Under the pieces are notes generated by a model. It did no database searches. It saw only the letters and a list, made by a program, of their open reading frames with translations, and was not told the origin of the DNA. Position numbers and translations under genes: made by a program. 64,000 bases of DNA from Bradyrhizobium stylosanthis (GTDB lineage Bacteria > Pseudomonadota > Alphaproteobacteria > Rhizobiales > Xanthobacteraceae). The DNA lies in the NCBI RefSeq assembly GCF_001641335.1, contig NZ_LVEM01000005.1, positions 434,001 through 498,000 of the forward strand, in the 5' to 3' direction. Shown one piece after another: positions 35,212 through 44,277 of the stretch. The number at the start of each line of letters is the position of its first letter. Positions within the stretch are counted from its first letter, which is position 1.

Positions 35212-36096
35212 ATGACCGTCGCGGTTTCGATCCTCCCCGAGCAGCAGCTGGCCGCGCTCAACGCCGCCTATCGCGAGGCGGTGGCGCGCAGGCGGCTTCG
35301 TCTGCTGTTGGGCGCCGTCATCTTCGCCGCTGCGCTGCTTCTCGCCGCGATCGGCGCCGAGGTGAACTTGCGCACGCTGTTCGCCCATTTCGGCAACTTC
35401 GTCAGCTATTTCGACCGCATCCTCACGCTCGAGAACGGCCAGCGCGTCTGGACCGATTTCGGCGAGTGGCTCTGGGGCTGGCGCAAATGGCTGAAGATGC
35501 TGGGCGAGACGCTGCTGATCTCCTATGTCGGCACGCTGATCGGCGCGATCTTCGCCTTCGCTCTCAACTTCTTCGCGGCCGAGAATACTTCGCCCGCGCC
35601 CTGGCTGCGCTTCGTCGTGCGCCGTCTGCTCGAATTCGCCCGTACAGTTCCCGGCATCGTCTTCGCGCTGGTGTTCGTCATCGCCTTCGGGCTCGGGCCG
35701 ATGGCCGGCGTGCTCGCGATCGCGATCCACTCCACCGGCGCGCTTGGCAAGCTGTTTTCCGAGATCGTCGAGAACGCCGACATGAAGCCGGTCGAAGGCA
35801 TCCGTTCGACGGGGGCGAGCTGGCTGTCCTGCATGCGTTTCGCCATCGTGCCGCAGGTCACGGCCGGCTATGCCAGCTACGCGCTGCTCCGCTTCGAGAT
35901 CAACGTCCGCGAAGCCTCCGTGATGGGCTTTGTCGGCGCCGGCGGCATCGGCCAGGAACTCGTCGTCGCCATCCGCAAGTTCTACTATTCGGACGTCAGC
36001 GCCATCCTGCTCACCATCGTCGTCACGGTCTTCATCATCGACATCACGACCGGCTGGCTGCGCGGCCGCCTGTTCGGCAAGGAGGCGCGGACGTGA
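35212..36096 (+). CDS. phnE: phosphonate ABC transporter permease 1
   Basis: The 294-aa inner-membrane permease has about six helices, starting near residue 30 (LLLGAVIFAAALLLAAIGAE). The EAA-loop-like region for ATPase docking reads VEGIRSTGASWLSCMRFAIVP. It forms the channel with PhnE2. It follows the phnD hairpin and overlaps the phnE2 start by 4 bp. Confidence 0.92.
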   Translation: MTVAVSILPEQQLAALNAAYREAVARRRLRLLLGAVIFAAALLLAAIGAEVNLRTLFAHFGNFVSYFDRILTLENGQRVWTDFGEWLWGWRKWLKMLGETLLISYVGTLIGAIFAFALNFFAAENTSPAPWLRFVVRRLLEFARTVPGIVFALVFVIAFGLGPMAGVLAIAIHSTGALGKLFSEIVENADMKPVEGIRSTGASWLSCMRFAIVPQVTAGYASYALLRFEINVREASVMGFVGAGGIGQELVVAIRKFYYSDVSAILLTIVVTVFIIDITTGWLRGRLFGKEART

Positions 36097-36941
36097 CGAC
36101 GCCGCAGCAGGTCGATCCGCGCGAGATGCGCGCGCGCTACCCCGACATTTTCGATCGGCCGGCCTCGGCACGGCTCGCGATGCCGGCGATGATCGTCGCG
36201 GCGCTCGCTATCCTGATCTACGGCCTCGTCGATCTCGATTTCTCACCGTCGCGGTTCTTCGCAGGCCTCAGCCAGCTCGGCTGGATCAGCCTGATGATGA
36301 TCCCGCCGGATCCCGGCTCCTCGCTGCCGATCTATCTGAAGGCGCTCGGCGAAACGCTCTCGATCGCGCTGCTCGGCACCACGCTCGCCGCGGTGTTCGC
36401 GCTTCCTGTCAGCCTGCTGGCTGCGCGCAACATCATCCCCTCGCAGATACTGCGCTTTCCCGTGCGGCGCTTCCTCGATTCGATCCGTGGCGTCGACACG
36501 CTGATCTGGGCGCTGGTGTGGATCAACGTCGTCGGCCTCGGGCCGTTCGCCGGCGTGCTTGCCATCGCCGTGTCGGATTTCGGCGCCTTCGGCAAGCTGT
36601 TCTCGGAGGCGATCGAGGGGGCCGACCAGAAGCAGGTCGAAGGCATCCGCGCCTCCGGCGGCAGCGCGCTGCACGAGATCCGCTTCGGCCTGCTGCCGCA
36701 GGTGCTGCCCGTCATCGCCGGCCAAGTGCTCTATTTCATCGAGTCCAACACACGCTCGGCCACCATCATCGGCATCGTCGGCGCCGGCGGCATCGGCCTC
36801 CAGCTAGCCGAGCAGATCCGTGTGCTGGAATGGCAGAAGGTGTCGTTCCTGATCCTGATGATCCTGGTCGCCGTCGCCGCGATCGATTTCATCTCGAGCA
36901 AGCTGCGGTTTGCGATCATCGGCAGGCGAGCTATCGCCTGA
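36093..36941 (+). CDS. phnE: phosphonate ABC transporter permease 2
   Basis: The 282-aa second permease subunit starts with a GTG that overlaps the phnE1 stop (GTGA). Six hydrophobic helices and an EAA-type loop (VEGIRASGGSALHEIRFGLL) are visible, and it resembles PhnE1 throughout, consistent with duplication of an ancestral permease. It is the last gene of the phnCDEE unit; the following 120 bp hold a family B repeat, then the convergent phnF. Confidence 0.92.
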   Translation: MTTPQQVDPREMRARYPDIFDRPASARLAMPAMIVAALAILIYGLVDLDFSPSRFFAGLSQLGWISLMMIPPDPGSSLPIYLKALGETLSIALLGTTLAAVFALPVSLLAARNIIPSQILRFPVRRFLDSIRGVDTLIWALVWINVVGLGPFAGVLAIAVSDFGAFGKLFSEAIEGADQKQVEGIRASGGSALHEIRFGLLPQVLPVIAGQVLYFIESNTRSATIIGIVGAGGIGLQLAEQIRVLEWQKVSFLILMILVAVAAIDFISSKLRFAIIGRRAIA

Positions 36942-36950
36942 GCGGACAGT

Positions 36951-37045
36951 GCCGTAGGGTGGCAAAGCGCAGCGTGCCCACCACCTCTAGCAATTGAGAA
37001 AGATCGTGGGCACGGCGCAAGCGCGGCTTTGCCCACCCTACGGCA
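36951..37045. repeat. intergenic inverted repeat, family B copy 1
   Basis: GCCGTAGGGTGGCAAAG on the left is complementary to CTTTGCCCACCCTACGGC on the right, with a second inner pair (GTGCCCAC/GTGGGCAC). A second copy lies at 45101-45196. It sits between the convergent phnE2 and phnF ends, where it could terminate both. Confidence 0.8.
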
Positions 37046-37064
37046 CGGGTTTCGTGGAGAGAGC

Positions 37065-37793
37065 CTACGGCTCCACCAGAAACTCCACGCGCTCCGCCGC
37101 AAACCGCGAATGCTTGGTCACCAGCGGCTTGCCCTCGAGATCGTGGTCGGTGGCATCGACCACCAGGATCGGCCGTCCCAGCGGAAGATCGAGCCGCGCG
37201 GCATCGGTCGCATCGACGATGCCCGCGGTGATGCGGGTTGCGCCGCGGCGATAGTCGCGCACGCCGTAATGCTCGAGCAGCTTCGTCATCGAGCGCGTCG
37301 CGGCAAACACCTCGCCTGCGCCCGGAAACAATTCGGATGACACCCACGTCGTGGAGACGCAGATCGGCGTGCGGTCGGCCAGCCGAATCGCCTCGATCCG
37401 CACCAGCGGCGCGCCGGTCTTCAATCCAAGCTCGCGTGCGAGCTCGCGGGTCGCGACGTCCTCGGTCGCCTCGATCAGCCGGCCATGCGGCTCGCGGCCG
37501 TCTGCGCCGACGATCTCGGAGAAGCGCGTGCGCGAGCGCAAGGGATAGGCGAGCTTCTGCGCCTCGACATAGGTTCCGCTGCCGCGCTCGGCGCGCACCA
37601 GGCCGCGCTCGGCAAGGGCTGCGAGCGCGCGCCGCACGGTGTGGCGGTTCACGCGATAGGTTTCGGCGATCTCCATCTCGCCCGGCAGCTTGTCGCCGGC
37701 CGCAAAGCGGCCGTCGGCAATGCCGCGCTCGATGCCGTCGGCGACGAGGCGCCATAGCGCGACGCCCGAGGAGGCTGTGTCCTGCATGCTCAT
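37065..37793 (-). CDS. phnF: GntR/HutC family repressor of phosphonate genes
   Basis: The 242-aa regulator has a GntR winged helix (MEIAETYRVNRHTVRRALAA) and a UTRA ligand domain of the HutC subfamily. PhnF-type proteins repress C-P lyase genes until a phosphonate or intermediate binds. It faces phnG across a 128-bp gap that contains the palindrome at 37858-37885 and a Pho box. I chose the ATG at 37793; a TTG at 37805 and an ATG at 37787 are alternatives, since none has a strong ribosome site. Confidence 0.88.
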   Translation of the reverse strand: MSMQDTASSGVALWRLVADGIERGIADGRFAAGDKLPGEMEIAETYRVNRHTVRRALAALAERGLVRAERGSGTYVEAQKLAYPLRSRTRFSEIVGADGREPHGRLIEATEDVATRELARELGLKTGAPLVRIEAIRLADRTPICVSTTWVSSELFPGAGEVFAATRSMTKLLEHYGVRDYRRGATRITAGIVDATDAARLDLPLGRPILVVDATDHDLEGKPLVTKHSRFAAERVEFLVEP

Positions 37794-37826
37794 GTCGTCG
37801 GCCAAGCTAGCTCAGAAATCACACCT

Positions 37827-37844
37827 TTGTCACGAAACAGTCAT
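37827..37844 (+). promoter_or_regulatory. Pho-box-like repeat upstream of phnG
   Basis: TTGTCAC, 4 bp, then CAGTCAT: two half-sites at 11-bp spacing facing phnG. It lies just upstream of the putative PhnF operator, so the C-P lyase operon seems to need phosphate starvation plus relief of PhnF repression. Confidence 0.5.
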
Positions 37845-37857
37845 GGCGCTCCCTTAT

Positions 37858-37885
37858 GAAGTTGTCTATTATCATAGACAACTTC
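37858..37885. promoter_or_regulatory. perfect 28-bp palindrome, probable PhnF operator
   Basis: Two perfect 12-bp arms, GAAGTTGTCTAT and ATAGACAACTTC, flank a TATC centre. The TTGTCTAT..ATAGACAA core has the form bound by GntR/HutC-type repressors. Position between phnF and phnG makes PhnF the expected ligand. Confidence 0.7.
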
Positions 37886-37921
37886 GGTTCGGCAAGTTTC
37901 GTCAAAGACGCGGTGGATCCG

Positions 37922-38377
37922 GTGACCCCTCACAATACCCAGCAAGCCCAGCGTAAGGCCGCCATGGCCGTGCTGGCGCACGCGGAGGCGGGCGAGATCG
38001 CCGCTCGCCTCCGCAACCTTGCGCTTCCAGCCCATCAGGACCTGCGCACGCCGGAGAACGGCCTCGTCATGCTGCGCGGCCGGGTCGGCGGCGACGGCGC
38101 GCCGTTCAATCTCGGCGAGGCCACGGTGTCGCGCGCGGCGGTGCGGCTCGCGAGCGGTGAGGTCGGCTTCGGCTACACGCTCGGGCGCGACAGTGAGAAG
38201 GCGCGGCTGATCGCGCTGTGCGATGCGCTGGTGCAGTCGCGTGATTTCGGCCCCGCCGTCGAGCGCGACGTCATCGCGCCATTGCGCGAGCAGCTTACGG
38301 TCAGGCAGAAGCAGGCGGCGGCAGAGACCGCCGCGACGAAGGTTGATTTCTACACCATGGTGCGCGGTGAAGGGTGA
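37922..38377 (+). CDS. phnG: C-P lyase complex subunit PhnG
   Basis: The 151-aa subunit of the PhnGHIJ core complex contains the conserved AHAEAGEIAARL start and the LGEATVSRAAVRL and GYTLGRDSEKARLIAL segments. It acts with PhnH, I and L to join phosphonate to the ribose of ATP. I placed the start at the GTG at 37922 (VTPHNTQQAQRKAAM), because that gives the usual family length; the frame upstream runs through the operator. It is the first gene of phnGHIJKLMN. Confidence 0.9.
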   Translation: MTPHNTQQAQRKAAMAVLAHAEAGEIAARLRNLALPAHQDLRTPENGLVMLRGRVGGDGAPFNLGEATVSRAAVRLASGEVGFGYTLGRDSEKARLIALCDALVQSRDFGPAVERDVIAPLREQLTVRQKQAAAETAATKVDFYTMVRGEG

Positions 38378-38381
38378 GATC

Positions 38382-38990
38382 ATGACCACCATTGCGGAAT
38401 TGCCGCCGGGATTCGCCGACAAGGTGCTGTCGGCGCAATCGACCTTTCGTTCGGTCATGGACGCGATGGCGCGGCCGGGCTCGGTGCAGCGCATCGTGCC
38501 GATGGCGGGTGCGCCCGGCATGATGATGCGCGGCACCGCCGCGATCGCGCTGACGCTGTTCGACCACGACACGCCGCTCTGGCTCGATGCGCGGATGTCG
38601 GAAAGCTCCGACGTGACGAAGTGGCTGAAGTTCCACACCGGCGCGCCGGTCGTGCAGGATTCCTCGATCGCCGCGTTCGCGCTCGTCAGCGACGGCGGTG
38701 CGCTGCCCCCGCTCGAGCGCTTTGCGCTCGGCTCCAGCGAATATCCGGACCGTTCGACCACGGTGATCATCCAGGTCGACAGCCTGACCGCGGGGCGCAG
38801 CTTCGAGCTGCGCGGCCCCGGCATCGACGGGGTCGCCACGCTGCAGGCGTCGATCAAGCCGTTCGACCTGTTCGAGCGCCTGCGCATGAACGAAGCACTG
38901 TTTCCGCGCGGCATCGACGTGGTGCTGGTCGCCGATGACGCCGTGGTCGCGATCCCCCGCACCACTCGCGTCGTGAGCAAGGGAAGCTAA
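38382..38990 (+). CDS. phnH: C-P lyase complex subunit PhnH
   Basis: The 202-aa protein has the PhnH family start (PPGFADKVLSAQSTFRSVMD, ARPGSVQRI) and a PLP-transferase-like fold without PLP residues. It forms the core complex with PhnG, I and J. It starts 4 bp after the phnG stop, with GAAGGGTGAG as ribosome site, and ends 3 bp before phnI. Confidence 0.92.
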   Translation: MTTIAELPPGFADKVLSAQSTFRSVMDAMARPGSVQRIVPMAGAPGMMMRGTAAIALTLFDHDTPLWLDARMSESSDVTKWLKFHTGAPVVQDSSIAAFALVSDGGALPPLERFALGSSEYPDRSTTVIIQVDSLTAGRSFELRGPGIDGVATLQASIKPFDLFERLRMNEALFPRGIDVVLVADDAVVAIPRTTRVVSKGS

Positions 38991-38993
38991 CGC

Positions 38994-40097
38994 ATGTATG
39001 TCGCAGTCAAAGGCGGCGAACGCGCCATCGAGAATGCCCATCGCCAGCTCGCACACAAGCGGCGCGGCGACCAGAGCGTCGCGGAAGTCTCGCTCGACCA
39101 GATCTCGGAGCAACTTGGCCTCGCCGTGGACCGTGTCATGAGCGAAGGGTCGCTTTATGACCGCGAGCTCGCGGCGCTCGCCATCAAGCAGGCGCGCGGC
39201 GATCTGATCGAGGCGATCTTCCTGGTCCGCGCCTTCCGCGCCACGCTGCCGCGCTTCGGCATCAGCGAGCCGGTCGACACCGGTGCGATGCGCGTGGAGC
39301 GCCGCGTGTCGGCGACCTTCAAGGACATCCCCGGCGGACAGATCCTGGGTCCGACCTTCGACTACACGCACCGCCTGCTCGATCCCTCACTCGCCGAGGG
39401 ATTCGTGCCGGAGGCGCCGGCAACGGCCGAAGCCTCCACCGCGCCGACCCCGCGCGTCACCGACATTCTGGGCCGCGACGGATTGATCGAATCATCGCCG
39501 CAGGCCGAGGACGGTGCCGTCGTCGGCGATCTCACCCGCGAACCCCTCAACTTCCCGGCCGACCGCGACCTGCGCCTGCAGAATCTCGCGCGCGGCGACG
39601 AGGGATTTCTGCTGGCGATGGGCTATTCCACCCAGCGCGGCTATGGCCGCAACCATCCCTTCGTCGGCGAGATCCGCTTCGGCGAGGTCGAGGTCGAATT
39701 TCTCGCCGAGGACGTCGGCTTCGCCGTGCCGCTCGGCGCGATCGAGCTCACCGAGTGCCAGATGGTCAACCAGTTCAAGGGCTCTGCGACCGAAGCGCCG
39801 TGCTTCACCCGCGGCTATGGCCTCGCCTTCGGCCAGAGCGAGCGCAAGACGATGTCGATGGCGCTGGTCGATCGCGCGCTCCGCGCCCGCGAGCTCGGCG
39901 AAGAGGCGCTCGCGCCGGCGCAGGACGAGGAATTCGTGATGTCGCATTCGGACAACGTCCAGGCGACCGGCTTCGTCGAGCACCTCAAGCTGCCGCACTA
40001 TGTCGACTTCCAGTCCGAGCTCGGCCTGCTCCGCAAGCTGCGCAAGGAGTTTGCCGAGGCCAACGCGCCCGATGCCATGAAGGAGGCCGCGGAATGA
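38994..40097 (+). CDS. phnI: C-P lyase complex subunit PhnI (nucleosidase)
   Basis: The 367-aa subunit displaces adenine from ATP with phosphonate to make ribose 1-phosphonate 5-triphosphate, in concert with PhnG, H and L. Family-typical stretches include YVAVKGGERAIENAH at the N-terminus, EAPCFTRGYGLAFGQSERK and SHSDNVQATGFVEHLKLPHY. It overlaps phnJ by 4 bp (ATGA), consistent with stoichiometric assembly of the core complex. Confidence 0.94.
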   Translation: MYVAVKGGERAIENAHRQLAHKRRGDQSVAEVSLDQISEQLGLAVDRVMSEGSLYDRELAALAIKQARGDLIEAIFLVRAFRATLPRFGISEPVDTGAMRVERRVSATFKDIPGGQILGPTFDYTHRLLDPSLAEGFVPEAPATAEASTAPTPRVTDILGRDGLIESSPQAEDGAVVGDLTREPLNFPADRDLRLQNLARGDEGFLLAMGYSTQRGYGRNHPFVGEIRFGEVEVEFLAEDVGFAVPLGAIELTECQMVNQFKGSATEAPCFTRGYGLAFGQSERKTMSMALVDRALRARELGEEALAPAQDEEFVMSHSDNVQATGFVEHLKLPHYVDFQSELGLLRKLRKEFAEANAPDAMKEAAE

Positions 40098-40990
40098 ACG
40101 CGCCCGCCTACAACTTCGCTTATCTCGACGAGCAGACCAAGCGGATGATCCGCCGCGCGATCCTCAAGGCGATCGCGATCCCCGGCTACCAGGTGCCGTT
40201 CGCCAGCCGCGAGATGCCGATGCCCTATGGCTGGGGCACCGGCGGCGTGCAGGTCACGGCCGCGATCCTCGGTCCTCAGGACGTGCTGAAGGTGATCGAC
40301 CAGGGCTCCGACGACACCACCAATGCGATCTCGATCCGCAAGTTCTTCGCCAAGACCGCCGGCGTCGCCACCACGACGGCGACGGACGAGGCAACGGTGA
40401 TCCAGACCCGCCACCGCATCCCGGAGACGGCGCTGCACGCGAACCAGGTGCTGGTCTATCAGGTGCCGATCCCCGAGCCGCTGCGTTTCCTCGAGCCGCG
40501 CGAGACCGAGACGCGGCGCATGCATGCGCTCGCCGAATACGGCCTGATGCATGTCAAGCTGTACGAGGACATCGCGCGCTTCGGCCACATCGCGACCGCC
40601 TATGCCTATCCGGTGAAGGTGAACGCCCGCTACGTGATGGACCCGTCGCCGACGCCGAAATTCGACAACCCCAAGATGGACAATTGCCCGGCGCTGCAGC
40701 TGTTCGGCGCCGGCCGCGAGAAGCGCATCTACGCGATCCCGCCCTATACGCAAGTTGTGTCGCTCGATTTCGAGGATCACCCGTTCGAGCCCTATCGCTT
40801 CAACGCGCCCTGTGCGCTGTGCGGTGCCGAGAATTCCTATCTCGACGAGATCGTCACCGACGACAAGGGCGGCCGCATGTTCGTCTGCTCCGACACCGAT
40901 TATTGCGAGGGCCGTCAGGCCGCCGGCCATCACGGCAGCCTCAGCGCCGCGCCGTACAAGGAGAAGGCGCAGGAGAAATCAAATGGTTGA
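40094..40990 (+). CDS. phnJ: carbon-phosphorus lyase, radical SAM enzyme PhnJ
   Basis: The 298-aa enzyme cleaves the C-P bond of ribose 1-phosphonate 5-phosphate, releasing the alkane and 5-phosphoribosyl 1,2-cyclic phosphate. The atypical cluster cysteines are in the exact C-X2-C-X21-C-X5-C spacing (Cys240, 243, 265, 271), and the radical-bearing Gly31 lies in IPGYQVPF, matching the E. coli layout one residue earlier. It overlaps phnI by 4 bp and phnK by 8 bp. Confidence 0.95.
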   Translation: MNAPAYNFAYLDEQTKRMIRRAILKAIAIPGYQVPFASREMPMPYGWGTGGVQVTAAILGPQDVLKVIDQGSDDTTNAISIRKFFAKTAGVATTTATDEATVIQTRHRIPETALHANQVLVYQVPIPEPLRFLEPRETETRRMHALAEYGLMHVKLYEDIARFGHIATAYAYPVKVNARYVMDPSPTPKFDNPKMDNCPALQLFGAGREKRIYAIPPYTQVVSLDFEDHPFEPYRFNAPCALCGAENSYLDEIVTDDKGGRMFVCSDTDYCEGRQAAGHHGSLSAAPYKEKAQEKSNG

Positions 40991-41780
40991 TCAAGCCGCG
41001 CTCGAAAACGACGAGCCGCTGCTGGTCGCGGAGGCGCTCAGCAAGTCGTTCGGCCGCATCGCCGCCTGCCGCGACGTGTCGTTCGCGCTCTATCCGGGCG
41101 AGGTGCTGGCGATCGTCGGCGAATCCGGCTCGGGCAAGTCGACGCTGCTGCAGATGCTGTCGGGCCAGCTCACCCCGAGCGCCGGCCACGTCTCCTATCG
41201 CATGCGCGACGGCATCACCCGCGATCTGACGACGCTGGGCGAAGCCGAGCGCCGTTTCCTGTTCCGCACCGACTGGGGCTTCGTCCACCAGGATCCCGCG
41301 CAGGGCTTGCGTATGGCGGTGTCGGCCGGTGCCAATGTCGGCGAGCGCCTGATGGCGGTGGGCTGGAATCACTATGGTCGCATCCGCGACACCGCGTCCG
41401 ACTGGCTGACCCGCGTCGAGATCGACACAGCGCGCATCGACGATGCGCCGCGCACCTATTCCGGCGGCATGCGCCAGCGCCTCCAGATCGCCCGCAACCT
41501 CGTCACCGAGCCGCGGCTGGTGTTCATGGACGAGCCGACCGGCGGTCTCGATGTCTCCGTGCAGGCGCGCCTGCTCGACCTCTTGCGCAGCCTCGTCGCC
41601 GAGCTGAACCTCGCCGTCGTCATCGTCACCCACGATCTTGCGGTGGCGCGCCTGCTGTCGCACCGCGTGATGGTGATGAAGGGCGGCCGCGTCATTGAGA
41701 CCGGTCTCACCGACCAGGTGCTCGACGATCCCCGCGAGCCTTATACCCAGCTTCTCGTCTCCTCGATTCTACCGCCATGA
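40983..41780 (+). CDS. phnK: C-P lyase ABC-type ATPase PhnK
   Basis: The 265-aa soluble ABC protein docks on the C-P lyase core rather than on a membrane permease. Walker A is GESGSGKST, the signature YSGGMRQR, Walker B LVFMDEP and the H-loop IVTHDL. The start overlaps the phnJ stop by 8 bp, and its stop overlaps the phnL start by 4 bp. Confidence 0.93.
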   Translation: MVDQAALENDEPLLVAEALSKSFGRIAACRDVSFALYPGEVLAIVGESGSGKSTLLQMLSGQLTPSAGHVSYRMRDGITRDLTTLGEAERRFLFRTDWGFVHQDPAQGLRMAVSAGANVGERLMAVGWNHYGRIRDTASDWLTRVEIDTARIDDAPRTYSGGMRQRLQIARNLVTEPRLVFMDEPTGGLDVSVQARLLDLLRSLVAELNLAVVIVTHDLAVARLLSHRVMVMKGGRVIETGLTDQVLDDPREPYTQLLVSSILPP

Positions 41781-42487
41781 GTTCTCCGATGACCGCCATG
41801 ATCGAAGTCACCGACGCGAAGAAGACCTTCACGATGCACCTGCAGGGCGGCATCGAGCTGCCCGTCGTCAGCGGCGTGACGTTCAACGTCAATCCGGGCG
41901 AATGCGTCGTGCTGTCGGGGCCGTCGGGCGCCGGCAAGTCGTCGATCCTGAAGATGATCTTCGGCAACTATCGCTGCGATAGCGGCCGCATCGGCATCCG
42001 CCATCGCGGCGCGGTGATCGATCTCGCGACCGCCGAGCCGCGGCAGGTGCTCAACGTCCGCCGCTCTACCATCGGCTATGTCAGCCAGTTCCTGCGGGCC
42101 GTGCCGCGGGTCGCCACCGTCGACGTCGTCGCCGAGCCGCTGATCGTGAACGGTGTGAGCCGGGCCGATGCCCAGGCGCGCGCCGGCGAGCTGCTGCATC
42201 GCCTCAACATCCCCGAGCGGCTCTGGCAGCTTCCGCCCGCGACCTTCTCCGGCGGCGAGCAGCAGCGCGTCAACATCGCGCGCGGCTTCATCTCGGACCT
42301 GCCGATCCTGCTGCTGGACGAGCCCACCGCCTCGCTCGATGCCGCCAACCGCGCCGTGGTGGTCGAGCTGGTCGCCGAGAAGAAACGCCAGGGCGTCGCC
42401 ATGGTCGCCATTGTCCATGACGACGAAATCCGTCATTTGATTACCAATCGTATCGTCGACGTCACCAGCTTTGCCGCCGCCGCCTGA
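41777..42487 (+). CDS. phnL: C-P lyase ABC-type ATPase PhnL
   Basis: The 236-aa second ABC protein works with PhnG, H and I in forming the ribose-phosphonate. Walker A is GPSGAGKSS, the signature FSGGEQQR, Walker B ILLLDEP. The ending (AMVAIVHDDEIRHLITNRIVDV) is typical of PhnL. It overlaps phnK by 4 bp; phnM follows after 12 bp with a GGAAGAGGGAA ribosome site. Confidence 0.93.
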   Translation: MSSPMTAMIEVTDAKKTFTMHLQGGIELPVVSGVTFNVNPGECVVLSGPSGAGKSSILKMIFGNYRCDSGRIGIRHRGAVIDLATAEPRQVLNVRRSTIGYVSQFLRAVPRVATVDVVAEPLIVNGVSRADAQARAGELLHRLNIPERLWQLPPATFSGGEQQRVNIARGFISDLPILLLDEPTASLDAANRAVVVELVAEKKRQGVAMVAIVHDDEIRHLITNRIVDVTSFAAAA

Positions 42488-42499
42488 AGGAAGAGGGAA

Positions 42500-43657
42500 A
42501 TGAACGCCAAGCCGAAGGAATCCGTGATCGCCAACGCCAGGATCGTGCTGGCCGACCGGGTGATCGAGCAGGGCTGGCTTGCTCTTGCCGACGGACGCAT
42601 TGCCGAGATCGGCGATGGGACTGCGCCCGCGGGTGCCGAGGATGCCGGCGGCGATTTGATCATGCCTGGCCTGATCGAGCTCCACACCGACCATCTCGAA
42701 GCGCATTACGTGCCGCGCCCGAAAGTGTTCTGGAATCCGGTCGCGGCCGTGATCTCCTATGACGGGCAGCTTGCCACCTCAGGCATCACCACCGTGTTCG
42801 ATTCGCTCCGGGTCTGGCGCGAGGACGGCGCCGAGGAGGTCGATGGCCGCGCCGGCGTGCTCGCCGCCGCGATCACCACCGCGCGCGAGGCCAGCCTGCT
42901 GCGCGCCGACCACTTCCTGCATCTGCGCTGCGAGATCCCGATGCCGAGCGTGGTCGAGGAGGCCAAGGAGCTGATCGACCGCCCCGACGTCAAGCTGATG
43001 TCGCTGATGGACCACACGCCCGGCCAGCGCCAGTTCCGCGACGAGGTCAAGCTGCGCGATTATTATCGCGGCAAGGGCGGCGGCAAGACCGACGCCGAGC
43101 TCGACGAGCTGTTCGCGAAGCGCTTCGAATATCAGAGGCTCTATGCTGCGGCCAACATGCGCGAGATCGTGGCGCTGGCGCATGAGTACAAAATTCCGCT
43201 CGCGAGCCACGACGACACCACCGAGGAGAACGTCGCGGACGCGCTGCGCGATGGCGTTTCGGTGGCAGAGTTTCCGACCACGCTGGAGGCCGCACGCGCC
43301 CTGCATCAGGCCGGCATCGGCATCCTGATGGGCGCGCCCAACGTCGTGCGCGGCGGCTCGCATTCCGGCAATATCGCCGCGGTCGATCTCGCCCGCGAAG
43401 GCCTGCTCGACATCCTGTCGTCGGACTACATTCCGTCGAGCCTGCTGATGGCCGCGCTGCAGCTGCCCGAGCACGTGCCTGCGATCAGCCTTCCGGCGGC
43501 GGTTCAGACCGTGACCAGGGCGCCCGCCCAGGCCGTCGGCCTCACCGACCGCGGCGAGGTCGCGACCGGCAAGCGCGCCGACCTGATCCGCGTGCACATC
43601 GCGGGCACCGTTCCCGTGGTCCGCAGCGTCTGGCGCGAAGGACACCGCGTCGCATGA
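42500..43657 (+). CDS. phnM: alpha-D-ribose 1-methylphosphonate 5-triphosphate diphosphatase
   Basis: The 385-aa amidohydrolase removes PPi from the ribose-phosphonate triphosphate to provide the PhnJ substrate. Metal-site motifs are ELHTDHLEAHYVPRP, LRCEIP, MDHTPGQRQF, ASHDDTTEEN and SSDYIPSS. It is closer to classical PhnM than the copy at 31295, and its place in the core operon makes it the main enzyme. It overlaps phnN by 4 bp. Confidence 0.93.
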   Translation: MNAKPKESVIANARIVLADRVIEQGWLALADGRIAEIGDGTAPAGAEDAGGDLIMPGLIELHTDHLEAHYVPRPKVFWNPVAAVISYDGQLATSGITTVFDSLRVWREDGAEEVDGRAGVLAAAITTAREASLLRADHFLHLRCEIPMPSVVEEAKELIDRPDVKLMSLMDHTPGQRQFRDEVKLRDYYRGKGGGKTDAELDELFAKRFEYQRLYAAANMREIVALAHEYKIPLASHDDTTEENVADALRDGVSVAEFPTTLEAARALHQAGIGILMGAPNVVRGGSHSGNIAAVDLAREGLLDILSSDYIPSSLLMAALQLPEHVPAISLPAAVQTVTRAPAQAVGLTDRGEVATGKRADLIRVHIAGTVPVVRSVWREGHRVA

Positions 43658-44250
43658 GCGAGACGGCGGTCATGGCGCAGGACGAGGCGGGCGCGATTGG
43701 CCCCGGCCGTCTCGTGCTCGTGGTCGGCCCGAGCGGCGCCGGCAAGGACACGTTGCTGCGGCTCGCGCAGGCGGCCTGCAGCGACGATCCCAATACCGTC
43801 TTCCCGCGCCGCATCGTGACGCGCGCCTCCTCCGCCGACGAGGACAATGTCGCGGTGAGCCCCGACGAATTCCGCCGCTCGCGCGAGCACGGCGACTTCG
43901 CCGTGCACTGGGAGGCGCATGGACATTCTTACGCCTTGCCGAGCGACATCAACGACGACATCCGTGCCGGCCGTGCGGTCGTCGCCAACGTCTCGCGCAC
44001 CGTGATTGCCGCGTTGCGTCACGCCTATGCCAATGTCGTGGTGGTCGCGATCACAGCGCCGCCGGAGGTGCTGGCGCAGCGGCTTGCGGCGCGCGCTCGG
44101 CAAAGCGACGGCAACATCGCGGAGCGGCTGTCGCGCAGCGTCGATGACGCGTCGGCGCACGCCGATATCACCATCGTCAATGCCGGCAGCGCGGAGCATC
44201 ACAGCCGCCAGCTCGTAAGCGTGATCAGGAATGAAGGCCGGCAGGAGTAG
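43654..44250 (+). CDS. phnN: ribose 1,5-bisphosphate phosphokinase PhnN
   Basis: The 198-aa guanylate-kinase-like enzyme has a P-loop (GPSGAGKD, residues 25-32) and phosphorylates ribose 1,5-bisphosphate to PRPP, recycling the C-P lyase sugar. It is the last phn gene; its start overlaps the phnM stop. Ribose 1,5-bisphosphate arises by opening the cyclic phosphate, a step for which only the DUF1045 gene is available in this window. Confidence 0.92.
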   Translation: MSETAVMAQDEAGAIGPGRLVLVVGPSGAGKDTLLRLAQAACSDDPNTVFPRRIVTRASSADEDNVAVSPDEFRRSREHGDFAVHWEAHGHSYALPSDINDDIRAGRAVVANVSRTVIAALRHAYANVVVVAITAPPEVLAQRLAARARQSDGNIAERLSRSVDDASAHADITIVNAGSAEHHSRQLVSVIRNEGRQE

Positions 44251-44277
44251 CTGTCGGTACAACAAGGAGAGAGCGGA

